A DNA stretch of 64,000 nt from Kordiimonas sediminis (lineage in GTDB: Bacteria; Pseudomonadota; Alphaproteobacteria; Sphingomonadales; Kordiimonadaceae): positions 1,399,893 to 1,463,892 of the forward strand of contig NZ_BNCI01000001.1 of assembly GCF_014656395.1 (NCBI RefSeq), read 5' to 3'. The notes under the pieces are model-generated. The model was given only the letters and a program-made list of their open reading frames with translations, was not told the origin of the DNA and ran no database searches. Below are positions 1 to 9,216 of the stretch, one piece after another (positions within the stretch are counted from its first letter, which is position 1; each line of letters starts with the position of its first letter). The position numbers and the translations under genes are program-made.

Positions 1-705
1 GAAGATGTGTTGGCGGCCTTTAAGTTGGGCGTTGTTGGACTGGATCAGGTTGCAGATGCAGAAACGCTATACTGGAAAATTCTCAAGAAAGTGCATTCAA
101 ACCTGCTGCAGGAGGATGGCCCGGCGGATTTGCTCAGTGAGCTTGGTGATTTACTGTCGTCGCAGTATCTGTGCAATTTCTCACTGTTTCAGTCGGCGGC
201 AGATAGCTGGGCGATTGATCAGGTCTTACCCATCGCTCCGCTTGCACGACTTGGCGAGGAACCAACGAACGATTGTACGCTGGTTGACATCACCTGTGAC
301 AGCGACGGGAAAATCAGCAATTTCATCGGTGATGGGGGGCAGGCAACAACCTTGCCGCTGCATACTCTGGGGGGCAGCGAACCCTATTATATCGGCCTCT
401 TTATGACAGGCGCGTATCAGGATGTTATGGGCGACATGCATAATCTCTTTGGGCGCCTAAGCGAAGCCCATGTTTTCTGCGATGAAGACGACCCGACAGA
501 TTTTTATATCGAGGAATATATCCGTGGGTCCAGTTCTGCGCAGGTATTGCAGTCCATGCAGTATAATCCGGATTCAATGGCCCAGTTTGTGAAAAAGAAA
601 ATTGATGCCGAGGTTAAACGAGGTACGATCAAGGCTAGGGACGGGGTCGGCTTGGTGGACTTCTATGAGGATTGTTTGCGCGGTGATACCTACCTGAAGC
701 CGTAA
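1..705 (+). CDS. speA: biosynthetic arginine decarboxylase, C-terminal part (5' end outside window)
   Basis: The reading frame is open from base 1, so only the last 234 residues are present; the family is usually about 630-660 residues. SpeA is a PLP enzyme that turns arginine into agmatine, the first step of one route to putrescine. The visible part matches the C-terminal beta domain: a VDITCDSDG stretch followed by a GAYQDVMGDMHNLFG segment and an FYEDCLRG-type ending, all typical of SpeA. The PLP lysine lies in the missing part. The gene ends in TAA and is followed by about 140 bases without a gene. The family call is secure; whether the enzyme is intact cannot be judged here. Confidence 0.9.
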   Translation, partial: EDVLAAFKLGVVGLDQVADAETLYWKILKKVHSNLLQEDGPADLLSELGDLLSSQYLCNFSLFQSAADSWAIDQVLPIAPLARLGEEPTNDCTLVDITCDSDGKISNFIGDGGQATTLPLHTLGGSEPYYIGLFMTGAYQDVMGDMHNLFGRLSEAHVFCDEDDPTDFYIEEYIRGSSSAQVLQSMQYNPDSMAQFVKKKIDAEVKRGTIKARDGVGLVDFYEDCLRGDTYLKP

Positions 706-846
706 AACATAGGTCAAGCGTCCTGCTTTTTACGCTGGTACGTTATGGAAGGCTGGCTTATAAAAGTAGCCTGCGAGTTGTGATATCAAAACTATTCATA
801 AATTCGTTGAGCTGCTTTCTAAGGGGCATGTGGTAAGGATGGGGAT

Positions 847-1746
847 TTGACGGCATCTGGTAACAAATTAGGCTGGCTTGTGTGTTTTTTAATGCTACTG
901 GGCATACTGAGCGCACTTTCTTTGTCGTTGCATGAAGATACGGCTGACCTGACAACTGCCCCTGTTTTGGAGGAAGCTGTCGAGCCTTCCAGCGGTAAGG
1001 TGACAGTCTATGTTGAGGAAATATCCCGTGTTTTTCTCGAAGATTTCAAAGACGCTGACACAATTGCTGCCTTTGAGAAACTGCAAACTTTCATGGACTG
1101 GTCAGGGCTTGCATATGACATCATGTTCGTGCCCTGGGGGCGTGCAGTATTACTGACTGAGAAAAACGACAGGGCACTTCTCTTTCAGTTACTGCGCACG
1201 GATGAGCGCGAAGATAAATATCACTGGATTTTGCCAATTTTTGGGGATGAACCCCTGTATTTATTTGGTCGCACAGGACTAGAGGTGACGTCAGGTATGC
1301 CATCACTGTCTGGATATTCAGCCGCATGCATTAAGGACAGTGTACAGTGCGATTTGTTGCTGGAACTGGGGTTTGATGCGGATAAAATTTTGGTTATGTC
1401 GTCCTCCACCCCAGCGGCGCTAGAGCAGTTATTGGTGCGGGGCCGCGTCGATTTCATCTTGGGCTTTCAGTACGGTGTGTGCATGAATTTGGAGGTAATC
1501 GACCATAGTATGTTGGATGTTGTTGCGTACAAACAGATAAAGCTGGCATCAGATTATCTGGCGGCACCTTTGCACATTGCGGAGGATATCTTGCAAAAAT
1601 TGCAAGAAACGCGACAGTCAGATTTGCCTCTTTTACTATCAAAAGCAGATAGAGAGCAGGCCAGCTTAGCGAAAAAATCAGCAGGAGTTCTTGGTAATGA
1701 CGGCTGTGCAATCCGTTTTTCTAACAGGGTATGGGATGGAAGTTAG
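847..1746 (+). CDS. secreted solute-binding-protein-like protein (SBP family 3-like), first of a tandem pair
   Basis: The TTG start is chosen because an AGGA ribosome site sits 7 bases upstream. The 299-residue product opens with a hydrophobic segment (about residues 9-28) that is a signal peptide or anchor. The body resembles the periplasmic amino-acid-binding fold: a VPWGRA motif, then an RTDEREDKYHWILPIFG segment, a pattern frequent in orphan transporter-substrate-binding-domain proteins. No ABC permease or ATPase gene is near, so transport is not supported; such orphans may act as sensors or have unknown roles. It is clearly paralogous to the next gene (same length class, same motifs, same conserved cysteines around CxxDSVxC). 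Ligand unknown. Confidence 0.7.
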   Translation: MTASGNKLGWLVCFLMLLGILSALSLSLHEDTADLTTAPVLEEAVEPSSGKVTVYVEEISRVFLEDFKDADTIAAFEKLQTFMDWSGLAYDIMFVPWGRAVLLTEKNDRALLFQLLRTDEREDKYHWILPIFGDEPLYLFGRTGLEVTSGMPSLSGYSAACIKDSVQCDLLLELGFDADKILVMSSSTPAALEQLLVRGRVDFILGFQYGVCMNLEVIDHSMLDVVAYKQIKLASDYLAAPLHIAEDILQKLQETRQSDLPLLLSKADREQASLAKKSAGVLGNDGCAIRFSNRVWDGS

Positions 1747-1897
1747 AAGCAAAAAATTAACTTGTTTAAATTATACCTAAATCTGTTAGAGTTTTTAGGC
1801 GTAGGAGCACGATAGGTATTGGCTGGGGGTCTTGAGTAGGGTTTGCCTGTTTCTGGGGAACGGGAAAACTTGTAACCAAGGAAAGTTATTCAGTATC

Positions 1898-2770
1898 GTG
1901 TTGAAACGTTTTGTTTGTATATTTTCCCTGATGTTAGTTGTCAGCTTTTCCCCAAGCTCTGCGCTAACGCAAGCTTCCGCAGAATTAACGACCTCACCAG
2001 CACTAACACCTTTAACAGATGCATCAAGATTTCCGGTAATCCAGATTTATACTAGCGATGCTTCCAAGCCCTTTTTAGAAGAAGTGAAAGATGACGTAAC
2101 GGTTGCATCTTTTGATCGTCTGGCTGTTTTTATGCGCCGTAGTGGATTGCGGTATGAAGTAAATTTTGTGCCGTGGGCACGGGTGCTGCGCAAAATCAGT
2201 GAAAATGATCATGCCCTGGTTTTTCAAATAGTGCGTACCTCGCAGCGGGAAGATGATTATCACTGGCTTGTTCCTATATTGGATTCGAACCCCTTGCATC
2301 TCTATGGCTTGGAATCTCCCGATAAAAATCCTGATGTCTGGAGGGAGATCAGAGAAGGAAAACGATCAGCGGCCTGCCATCGAGACAGTGTCCATTGCAC
2401 TGTGCTCGAAGAGATGGGATTCCCGCCCTATACCATCTTGCGAATTTCTTCGGAACAACCAGCGCTGACTGAACAACTTCTTCTGCGTAAACGTGTGGAC
2501 TTTATACTCAGATTTAAAGAGTCACTGTGTAACAATCTGATACTTCTCAATCTTGATGCCCGCCTGTTCCATCTTTATAAAACGATAGAACAAAAGCCTG
2601 ATTATCTGGCTGCGCCGAAAAATATTAATCCTGACATTTTGAAAATTTTGCAGCAGGTAGATATGTCCGACTTGCCACCATTGAAATTCCGACAGGTTTT
2701 GACCTCTAACGGCAGCAAGGACAGTGGCGATGATGACCTGACGTGTGGCCTTGAAAGGGTGGGGGATTAA
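1898..2770 (+). CDS. secreted solute-binding-protein-like protein (SBP family 3-like), second of a tandem pair
   Basis: The frame is open further upstream (TTG at 1832), but the GTG at 1898 is preferred: an AGGAAAG site precedes it and the protein then starts with a clean signal peptide (MLKRFVCIFSLMLVVSFSPS, cleavage near ALTQA). The mature part has the same VPWARV, RTSQREDDYHWLVPI and CHRDSVHC motifs as the protein at 847-1746, so the two arose by duplication. It is a predicted periplasmic binding-fold protein with no transporter partner beside it. The pair is separated by about 150 bases, so it may or may not be one transcript. Ligand and function unknown. Confidence 0.68.
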   Translation: MLKRFVCIFSLMLVVSFSPSSALTQASAELTTSPALTPLTDASRFPVIQIYTSDASKPFLEEVKDDVTVASFDRLAVFMRRSGLRYEVNFVPWARVLRKISENDHALVFQIVRTSQREDDYHWLVPILDSNPLHLYGLESPDKNPDVWREIREGKRSAACHRDSVHCTVLEEMGFPPYTILRISSEQPALTEQLLLRKRVDFILRFKESLCNNLILLNLDARLFHLYKTIEQKPDYLAAPKNINPDILKILQQVDMSDLPPLKFRQVLTSNGSKDSGDDDLTCGLERVGD

Positions 2771-2837
2771 GCCTAAGGGTCTGTGATCACATAATTATGA
2801 CTTGACCCTGCATCAGTTAAAGGACAGATAAAGCTGT

Positions 2838-3230
2838 ATGGCATGGTTTAGACAAACAGCACAAACAACACTGCGCAGGATACTTCTGTGGCTGGTCGTC
2901 AGTGCATGCCTTGTCTCGCCCGTATCTACTGCCTCTGAAAGTTTTATGGTGATGCCAGAAGCTGTTGCTGAAATGCAGATGCAGGTCGATAATGCTGTAT
3001 CGGATCACTGTGCGGAAATGCAGCAAGAAGTCCTTGCCGACGACGATATGGATTGCTGCGGTACTGCCGACTGTACCTGTGTTTGCATCACGGCTTTTGC
3101 GGCATTGCCACTATACACGCCACTTCATGACAGGTCTTTGGTTTTGCGCAGACTGCAACGTCTCGGCGGTCAGGTAGCTACTGATCAATTTTCTCCAAGT
3201 GTGATCCACCCCCCGATAATCGTTTCCTAA
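2838..3230 (+). CDS. small cysteine/histidine-rich exported protein, CopL-like, at head of Cus operon
   Basis: 130 residues with an N-terminal signal-type hydrophobic segment (about residues 13-31). The mature part contains HCAEMQ followed by an acidic DDDMDCC and a CTCVC cluster, seven closely spaced thiol or imidazole groups that would suit binding of soft metal ions. This layout recalls the CopL family of copper-responsive exported proteins, but similarity is only judged by eye. It lies 60 bases upstream of cusC in the same direction, which fits a role in copper handling. An AAAGGA site lies a little far upstream (13 bases), so the exact start is not certain. Confidence 0.6.
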   Translation: MAWFRQTAQTTLRRILLWLVVSACLVSPVSTASESFMVMPEAVAEMQMQVDNAVSDHCAEMQQEVLADDDMDCCGTADCTCVCITAFAALPLYTPLHDRSLVLRRLQRLGGQVATDQFSPSVIHPPIIVS

Positions 3231-3290
3231 GTCTATGACCGCACAGCCGGTAAGGCTGTGTCCGATTTTCCCTATTTTCAGGAAACGATA

Positions 3291-4538
3291 ATGTATATTT
3301 TAAATCTTCTTACGAGGGGACTTGTCTCCTTATCCATATTCAGTGTGGTTGCATGGTCCTCTGATGTGCCGCTAACTCTTGACCAAACGGTGTCCATTGC
3401 CCTGCAGCGGCAAGACGCCAGTGTGCAGACATATTCTGCACGGGCTGCAAGCGAAGATGCGCTTGCCGTCTCCGCTGGTCAGCTGCCTGATCCCAAGGTC
3501 AAGTTCGGTGTTGCCAATATTGCGGCAGACAGTTTTGATTTTAATCAGGAACCCATGACCCAGTTGCAGTTTGGTGTGCACCAAACCTTCCTGACAGGTA
3601 AAAAAAGATCTCTGGCGCGCCTGAAAGGCCATGCGCAGGGGGATGCATACAGGCATATGGCACGGGCGCGTGAACTGGCTATTATGCTCGAAGTTCGGAC
3701 GCTTTGGCTTAATATTCATATGCTGGAGAATGTTCGCAGTATCATTGTAGCCAAGCAGCAGCAAATGCAGTCCTTGCAGGATGCGATCACCAACGATTTT
3801 GCTCAAGGCGATAGCGCGGCCAGATTCTTGTTTCAAGGCGAAGCTGAACTGGCGCTCCTGGCTGATAAAATCGAAGATACAGATCAGAAAATATTCCGCT
3901 TCCGAGCGATGCTTGGCCGCTATGTTGGTCAGGAGAATGCAGCACGTCCAATAAGCGGTGGTGTGGACTTATCTATGCCCAAGCCGTCAGAGGTTCTGCC
4001 GGAATTTATTGAACAGCACCCCCGTGTGCAGAGAGAAGAAGCACTGGTTGAAGCCGCCGAGAAAGGCATTGCGCTGGCTGAGGAGGCCTACAAGCCAAAC
4101 GTTGGTCTTGATCTGGGGTATGGGGTACGTGCCGGGGGACGTTCCGATATGGCGTCCGCGATGATCAGTGTTGACGTGCCGCTTTTTACCGAGAAAAGAC
4201 AGGATAAAATATTGTCGGCAAGCAAGCAGGCGCGCCAGTCATCCATGCTGGCGAAACAGTCTGTGGTCATGGATATGCTGCGGGATATGCGCGCCAGTTT
4301 CGAAGTCTGGACAAGATCTGCCAAGCGTATAGAGCTGTATCAGAAAGTTGTCCTTGATCGCGCCCGTGCTGCCTCTGAGGCAACAGAAAGGTCCTACGCG
4401 GCTGGATCTGCAGACTTTAGCGAGATTATTGGCCGTCATATCAGCGAACTGGACGCCCATCTCGCCCTTGAGAAGATTAAATTTGAACGTGCTGCCGCAC
4501 AGGCAGAATTACTCTATTTGGAAGGAGCAGGCGCATGA
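3291..4538 (+). CDS. cusC: outer-membrane efflux channel of the Cus system (TolC family)
   Basis: The ATG at 3291 is favoured over the upstream GTG (3258) because AGGAAA lies 5 bases before it and the protein then begins with a signal peptide (about 24 residues). The 415-residue protein has the two long alpha-helical OEP repeats of TolC/CusC/CzcC proteins, starting with LTLDQTVSIALQRQ and closing with a helix rich in Ala and Glu. It forms the outer-membrane exit duct for a three-part RND pump. The stop overlaps the start of cusB by four bases (ATGA), so the genes are translationally coupled. Metal assignment comes from the neighbours, not from this protein. Confidence 0.85.
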   Translation: MYILNLLTRGLVSLSIFSVVAWSSDVPLTLDQTVSIALQRQDASVQTYSARAASEDALAVSAGQLPDPKVKFGVANIAADSFDFNQEPMTQLQFGVHQTFLTGKKRSLARLKGHAQGDAYRHMARARELAIMLEVRTLWLNIHMLENVRSIIVAKQQQMQSLQDAITNDFAQGDSAARFLFQGEAELALLADKIEDTDQKIFRFRAMLGRYVGQENAARPISGGVDLSMPKPSEVLPEFIEQHPRVQREEALVEAAEKGIALAEEAYKPNVGLDLGYGVRAGGRSDMASAMISVDVPLFTEKRQDKILSASKQARQSSMLAKQSVVMDMLRDMRASFEVWTRSAKRIELYQKVVLDRARAASEATERSYAAGSADFSEIIGRHISELDAHLALEKIKFERAAAQAELLYLEGAGA

Positions 4539-6037
4539 CCGTTTCTACAGTAAAACTTGTTGGTGTCGGTCTCTTTTTGGGCCTTGGTATAGGTATTGCG
4601 GGTACCATGATGACCGGTACGTATTTATCAGGGGCTGCCGATCACGGCGCAGCTCCTGCCGGGAAATCTTCAAATGATGGGGAGCCGGAAATCGATTATT
4701 GGGTTGCCCCGATGGACCCTAACTACCGGCGTGATAAGCCTGGCAAGTCACCAATGGGGATGGACCTTATCCCCGTGTATAAGGGGGAAGGGCCTGATGC
4801 GGCAGATGCCGGATTTACCGTTTCTCCAAATGTGGTGGCGAGCCTTGGTGTGAAAACCACCCCTGTTGTACAGCAACATTTCGCACCCAAACTACGCGTA
4901 ACAGGACAAGTAGCGTATGACGAGCGTCAGGTGTCTCAAGTCCAGGTGCGCGAAGAAGGCTGGGTTGAAAAACTTTATGTCCGATTTGCAGGGGATCAGG
5001 TGGAAAAAGGCGCGCCGCTTTTCAGCTATTATGCACCGGGGATTGCGAATGCTATCGCAGACTATATGCATATCATGAAAACTGGGTCGGAAGCTTTTAA
5101 ATCGGCGGCCCGTGTGCGCTTACGTGCGCTGGGGCTTAGTGACCGGTCGTTGCAGGCAGTGCTCGATGCAGGTGATCCGCATACTCCTATTACGGTCTAT
5201 GCACCGCAGGGCGGGATCGTAACGGCGCTGGGTGTCCGTGAAGGAAGCCGGTTTGCTGCCGCTACGGTCGCGTTTGAAATTACCGATACTGAAACCATGT
5301 GGATTGTGGCTGACGTGTTTGCAGGACAGGGGGCTGAACTGTCCGTTGGGGATACGGTGACACTTGCCTCGGGCGAGACAGCGACAATCGATTATATCTA
5401 TTCTGACGTCGAAAAGACTTTGCAAACAACCCGTGTCCGGGTGACAGCGCAGAATTCGGACGGGCACCTGAAAGCTGGTGCTTTTACCACACTTGAGTTT
5501 ACCCCCGCCGGTCAGCATGCGCTTGTAGTGCCGGACACCGCGATCATCCGTCTGGGCGATAGTGACCGGGTGATTATCTCTCATGGAGACGGTAAGTTTG
5601 AGGCCGCGGAAGTAACCACCGGTGCTTCAGACGGAACAAACACTGCCATTGCATCCGGGCTTGCAGAGGGTGAGGAGGTTGTCATAAGCGGCCAGTTTAT
5701 GCTGGACAGTGAAAGCAGCTTTACCGGGGCGGCGCTCCGTATGGCAGAAACGTCCACTGGCGGCAAGGATGAGCAGGAGATTGAAACGGCGGCCTTTGCG
5801 ATGGGTACCATTCATTCCGCCGATATTGACAGCAGAACTGTGTCCATAACACACCCGGAAATCCCGGAAATTGGCTGGAATCCAATGACAATGGATATGG
5901 AGGTTGCAAAAGGTGTTCCCCTTGAAGATATGACCTTCCCTGCATCCGTGCATTTTGGGGTGGGGCAGGATGCAACCGGCAAATATGTCATTACCGTCAT
6001 TCATGTAATGGATAGTGCAATGGGGGATATGTCATGA
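4535..6037 (+). CDS. cusB: Cus periplasmic adaptor with heavy-metal-binding domain and C-terminal CusF-like domain
   Basis: 500 residues. A single membrane segment or signal (about residues 7-29) is followed by a short heavy-metal-binding domain (about 55-82) containing APMDPNYRRDKPGKSPMGMD, then the CusB hairpin/barrel region. The last about 85 residues form a CusF-like domain with the WNPMTMDM methionine motif that binds Cu(I)/Ag(I). In E. coli CusF is a separate gene; here chaperone and adaptor are one chain, an arrangement known in other bacteria. ATGA overlaps couple it to cusC and cusA. It would pass periplasmic copper or silver to the CusA pump. Confidence 0.9.
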   Translation: MTVSTVKLVGVGLFLGLGIGIAGTMMTGTYLSGAADHGAAPAGKSSNDGEPEIDYWVAPMDPNYRRDKPGKSPMGMDLIPVYKGEGPDAADAGFTVSPNVVASLGVKTTPVVQQHFAPKLRVTGQVAYDERQVSQVQVREEGWVEKLYVRFAGDQVEKGAPLFSYYAPGIANAIADYMHIMKTGSEAFKSAARVRLRALGLSDRSLQAVLDAGDPHTPITVYAPQGGIVTALGVREGSRFAAATVAFEITDTETMWIVADVFAGQGAELSVGDTVTLASGETATIDYIYSDVEKTLQTTRVRVTAQNSDGHLKAGAFTTLEFTPAGQHALVVPDTAIIRLGDSDRVIISHGDGKFEAAEVTTGASDGTNTAIASGLAEGEEVVISGQFMLDSESSFTGAALRMAETSTGGKDEQEIETAAFAMGTIHSADIDSRTVSITHPEIPEIGWNPMTMDMEVAKGVPLEDMTFPASVHFGVGQDATGKYVITVIHVMDSAMGDMS

Positions 6038-9000
6038 TTGCATGCATCATTCGCGGGTCCATCAACCAGCGCGGTCTGGTTCTTATGATGGCACTCGTTC
6101 TTTTATTTACGGGGATATATTCCGTTCGACAAACACCGCTGGATGCAATCCCGGATCTGTCTGATGTGCAGGTGATTGTCCGGACCAGTTATGCGGGGCA
6201 GGCCCCTCAGGTTATTGAAGACCAGGTAACCTATCCACTGACAACTGCGATGTTGTCGGTGCCGCGGGCGACAACGGTGCGTGGGTACAGTTTCTTCGGC
6301 GACAGTTATGTCTATATCCTATTCGAGGACGGTACGGACATTTACTGGGCACGCTCCCGGGTTTTGGAAATTCTGTCGCAGATTTCTGACCGGTTGCCGG
6401 ACGGCGCCAAGGCAGAACTTGGACCGGACGCGACTGGGGTAGGCTGGGTGTATCAGTATGCACTGGTTGACCGCACGGGTAATCTTGGACTGGATGAATT
6501 GACCAGCCTGCAAAACTGGTTTCTGAAGTTTGAGCTGCAAAGTCTGGACGGTGTCAGTGAGGTAGCGACTGTTGGCGGCATGGTGAAACAGTATCAGATT
6601 GCTGTTGATCCTGAACGTTTGCTGCAACATGGCTTGACCTTTAAAAAGGTGGTAGCTGCTGTCCGACAAGGCAATAGTGAAACCGGCGGCAGTGTCCTTG
6701 AAATGGCCGAAGCTGAATATATGGTGCGGGGGCGTGGTTACATTGCAAGCCTTGATGATATCCGCAGCCTGCCTCTTGCCGTGAATGCAGCGGGTACTGC
6801 GCTGACAATCGGCGATGTTGCATCGGTGACAACCGGACCGCAAATGCGGCGCGGAGTCACAGATCTGAACGGCGAAGGCGAAGCCGTTGGCGGCGTTGTT
6901 GTGATGCGCTTTGGTGGTAATGCGATGACAACCATTGAAGCGGTAAAAGACCGGCTGGAAACTCTGAAACCAAGCCTGCCGGAAGGGGTGGAAATTGTCG
7001 AAGTATATGACCGGTCCAGCCTGATCACCCGTGCTGTGGAAACGTTGCAGGAAAAATTGATCGAAGAGATCGTTATCGTCTCAATTGTTTGTATGCTCTT
7101 TCTGTTTCATTTCCGATCTTCCCTTGTGATTGTTGCCACATTGCCGCTGGGCATTCTGGCGGCGTTTGTCATGCTAAATCTGCAGGGACTGAATGCGAAT
7201 ATCATGTCGCTGGGTGGTATCGCGATTGCCATTGGCGCGATGGTGGATGCAGCCATTGTGATGATCGAAGCGCTGCATAAGAAAATGGAGAAAACAGAAG
7301 TTACCGCGGAAAACCGGTGGGAGCTGGTTGCAGAGTCGACAAAAGAGGTGGGGCCTGCGCTCTTTTTCTCTCTTTTGATTATCACGGTCAGTTTTCTGCC
7401 GGTGTTCGCACTGGAGGCGCAGGAAGGCAGACTGTTCAAACCCCTTGCATACACGAAAACCTATGCAATGGCGGCGGCTGCAATCCTGTCTATTACGCTT
7501 GTGCCAGTTTTGATGGGGTATCTGATCCGGGGCCGTATTCGGTCAGAACAGTCAAACCCGGTTAGTCGCCTGCTGATTGCAGTGTACCGGCCTCTGCTGG
7601 CGGTTACACTGAAATTCCCCAAAATGGCAATTATTGTATCAACCGTGATTGCATTGTCGGCTCTTTATCCTGCCAGTAAACTGGGAACAGAATTTATGCC
7701 GGAACTGGCAGAAGGCGATATTCTTTATATGCCGTCTGCCTTCCCTGGTATTTCTGTTGGTAAAGTGTCGCAAATCCTGCAGCAGACAGACCGTATGATC
7801 ATGACAGTGCCAGAGGTTTTGTCTGCTTACGGCAAGGCAGGGCGGGCACAAACGGCCACCGACCCAGCACCTTTGACCATGATTGAAACCACAATCCGGT
7901 TGAAGCCACAGGAAGAATGGCGTGACGGCATGACGCTTGAGAAAATCAAGGCAGAGCTGGACAAGGCTGTGCAGGTGCCGGGGTTGACCAATGCGTGGGT
8001 TATGCCGATCAAGGGCCGTATTGATATGTTGGCTACGGGTATCAAGACCCCGATCGGGATCAAGCTTGCGGGCCCAAGTCTGGATGCGCTTGCTGATATC
8101 GGTCTGGAACTTGAAACGATTCTGAAGGATGTTCCGGGAACGGCGTCAGTATATTCAGAACGGGTCGTCGGTGGGCGCTATATTGATATCAGCGTCAAAC
8201 GGGATGTGATCGCGCGTTATGGTCTGCAGGTGGATGATGTCAACGATATGATCCGCTATGCAGTGGGTGGAATGAATATCGGTTTGACCGTCGAGGGGCG
8301 GGAGCGTTACCCGATTAATGTCCGTTTGCCGCGTGATAGTCGCAGTAATCCCGATATGTTGCGGCGTATTCCTCTTGTCACCCCGTCCGGTGCACAGGTT
8401 CTGTTAGGTGATTTGGCAGACGTGACACTGACAACCGGGCCAGGGATGATCAGAAGCGAGAATGCCAGATTAAGTGCATGGGTGTATGTGGATATTCACA
8501 GCGGGGCCGACGGTGTTGATCTGGGTAGCTATGTGGAACAAGCACGCAGTGTTGTGGCCGCGGAACTTGATTTGCCGCCTGGATATTCCCTGACCTGGTC
8601 CGGCCAGTTCGAATATATGGAACGGGCAGGTGAAAAACTGCAGGTCATTGTGCCGGTTACACTGGCCTTGATTGTGATCATTCTGTTTCTGGCCTTTCGG
8701 CAGCTGCGCGATGTTGCGCTTATACTTATCAGTTTGCCACTGGCTCTTAGCGGGGGTGTATGGCTTCTTTATGCTCTGGACTATAATATCTCCATTGCGG
8801 TTGCGGTTGGTTTTATTGCGCTTGCCGGGGTGGCCGTGGAAATTGCCGTCGTGATGATCCTGTTCCTGAATTCGGCATTGGCTGAAAAGGGACAAGCGTT
8901 CACAAAGTCGGATGTGCGTGATGCGATAATGAGCGGCGCATTGATGCGCCTTCGGCCTATTGCGATGACGGTTGTTACGATTTTCGCAGGCCTTTTGCCC

Positions 9001-9147
9001 ATCATGCTTGGCAGTGGTACCGGGTCAGAGGTCATGCGCCCGATCGCAGCGCCAATGGTAGGCGGTATGGCCAGCGCAACCGTTTTGACACTGATTATGC
9101 TGCCTGCATTATTCGCTCTGATCCATGGGCGGAAAGCCAAGGGGTAG
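6034..9147 (+). CDS. cusA: Cu(I)/Ag(I) RND efflux pump CusA
   Basis: 1037 residues, the normal length for heavy-metal RND pumps, with the twelve-helix, two-loop plan. TM4 has the HME-type motif GAMVDAAIVMIE. The three methionines that bind copper in E. coli CusA are retained in context: ILYMPS, LTMIETT and GRIDMLATGIK. This supports copper/silver rather than zinc/cobalt. The pump works in the inner membrane with CusB and CusC, driven by the proton gradient. It ends the operon; a hairpin lies downstream at 9183-9216. Confidence 0.93.
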   Translation: MIACIIRGSINQRGLVLMMALVLLFTGIYSVRQTPLDAIPDLSDVQVIVRTSYAGQAPQVIEDQVTYPLTTAMLSVPRATTVRGYSFFGDSYVYILFEDGTDIYWARSRVLEILSQISDRLPDGAKAELGPDATGVGWVYQYALVDRTGNLGLDELTSLQNWFLKFELQSLDGVSEVATVGGMVKQYQIAVDPERLLQHGLTFKKVVAAVRQGNSETGGSVLEMAEAEYMVRGRGYIASLDDIRSLPLAVNAAGTALTIGDVASVTTGPQMRRGVTDLNGEGEAVGGVVVMRFGGNAMTTIEAVKDRLETLKPSLPEGVEIVEVYDRSSLITRAVETLQEKLIEEIVIVSIVCMLFLFHFRSSLVIVATLPLGILAAFVMLNLQGLNANIMSLGGIAIAIGAMVDAAIVMIEALHKKMEKTEVTAENRWELVAESTKEVGPALFFSLLIITVSFLPVFALEAQEGRLFKPLAYTKTYAMAAAAILSITLVPVLMGYLIRGRIRSEQSNPVSRLLIAVYRPLLAVTLKFPKMAIIVSTVIALSALYPASKLGTEFMPELAEGDILYMPSAFPGISVGKVSQILQQTDRMIMTVPEVLSAYGKAGRAQTATDPAPLTMIETTIRLKPQEEWRDGMTLEKIKAELDKAVQVPGLTNAWVMPIKGRIDMLATGIKTPIGIKLAGPSLDALADIGLELETILKDVPGTASVYSERVVGGRYIDISVKRDVIARYGLQVDDVNDMIRYAVGGMNIGLTVEGRERYPINVRLPRDSRSNPDMLRRIPLVTPSGAQVLLGDLADVTLTTGPGMIRSENARLSAWVYVDIHSGADGVDLGSYVEQARSVVAAELDLPPGYSLTWSGQFEYMERAGEKLQVIVPVTLALIVIILFLAFRQLRDVALILISLPLALSGGVWLLYALDYNISIAVAVGFIALAGVAVEIAVVMILFLNSALAEKGQAFTKSDVRDAIMSGALMRLRPIAMTVVTIFAGLLPIMLGSGTGSEVMRPIAAPMVGGMASATVLTLIMLPALFALIHGRKAKG

Positions 9148-9182
9148 CTGTTTAAACAGCGTTTGATAATAAAACACATGTC

Positions 9183-9216
9183 AGCAGGATAGTTTCCTTC
9201 AGGAGGCTATCCTGCT
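9183..9216. terminator. hairpin between cusA and the converging regulator gene
   Basis: A perfect 10-bp inverted repeat (AGCAGGATAG / CTATCCTGCT) with a 14-base loop. The right arm begins exactly at the stop codon of the opposite-strand regulator gene. There is no long T-run directly after either arm, so it could be a bidirectional terminator of the weak kind or an mRNA-stabilising stem. Confidence 0.5.

Noticed and set aside
2803-2830. Possible CueR-type promoter before the CopL-like gene (TTGACC and GATAAA with 19 bases between)
   Set aside because: No dyad in the spacer, and the -10 would fall after the ribosome site of the gene.
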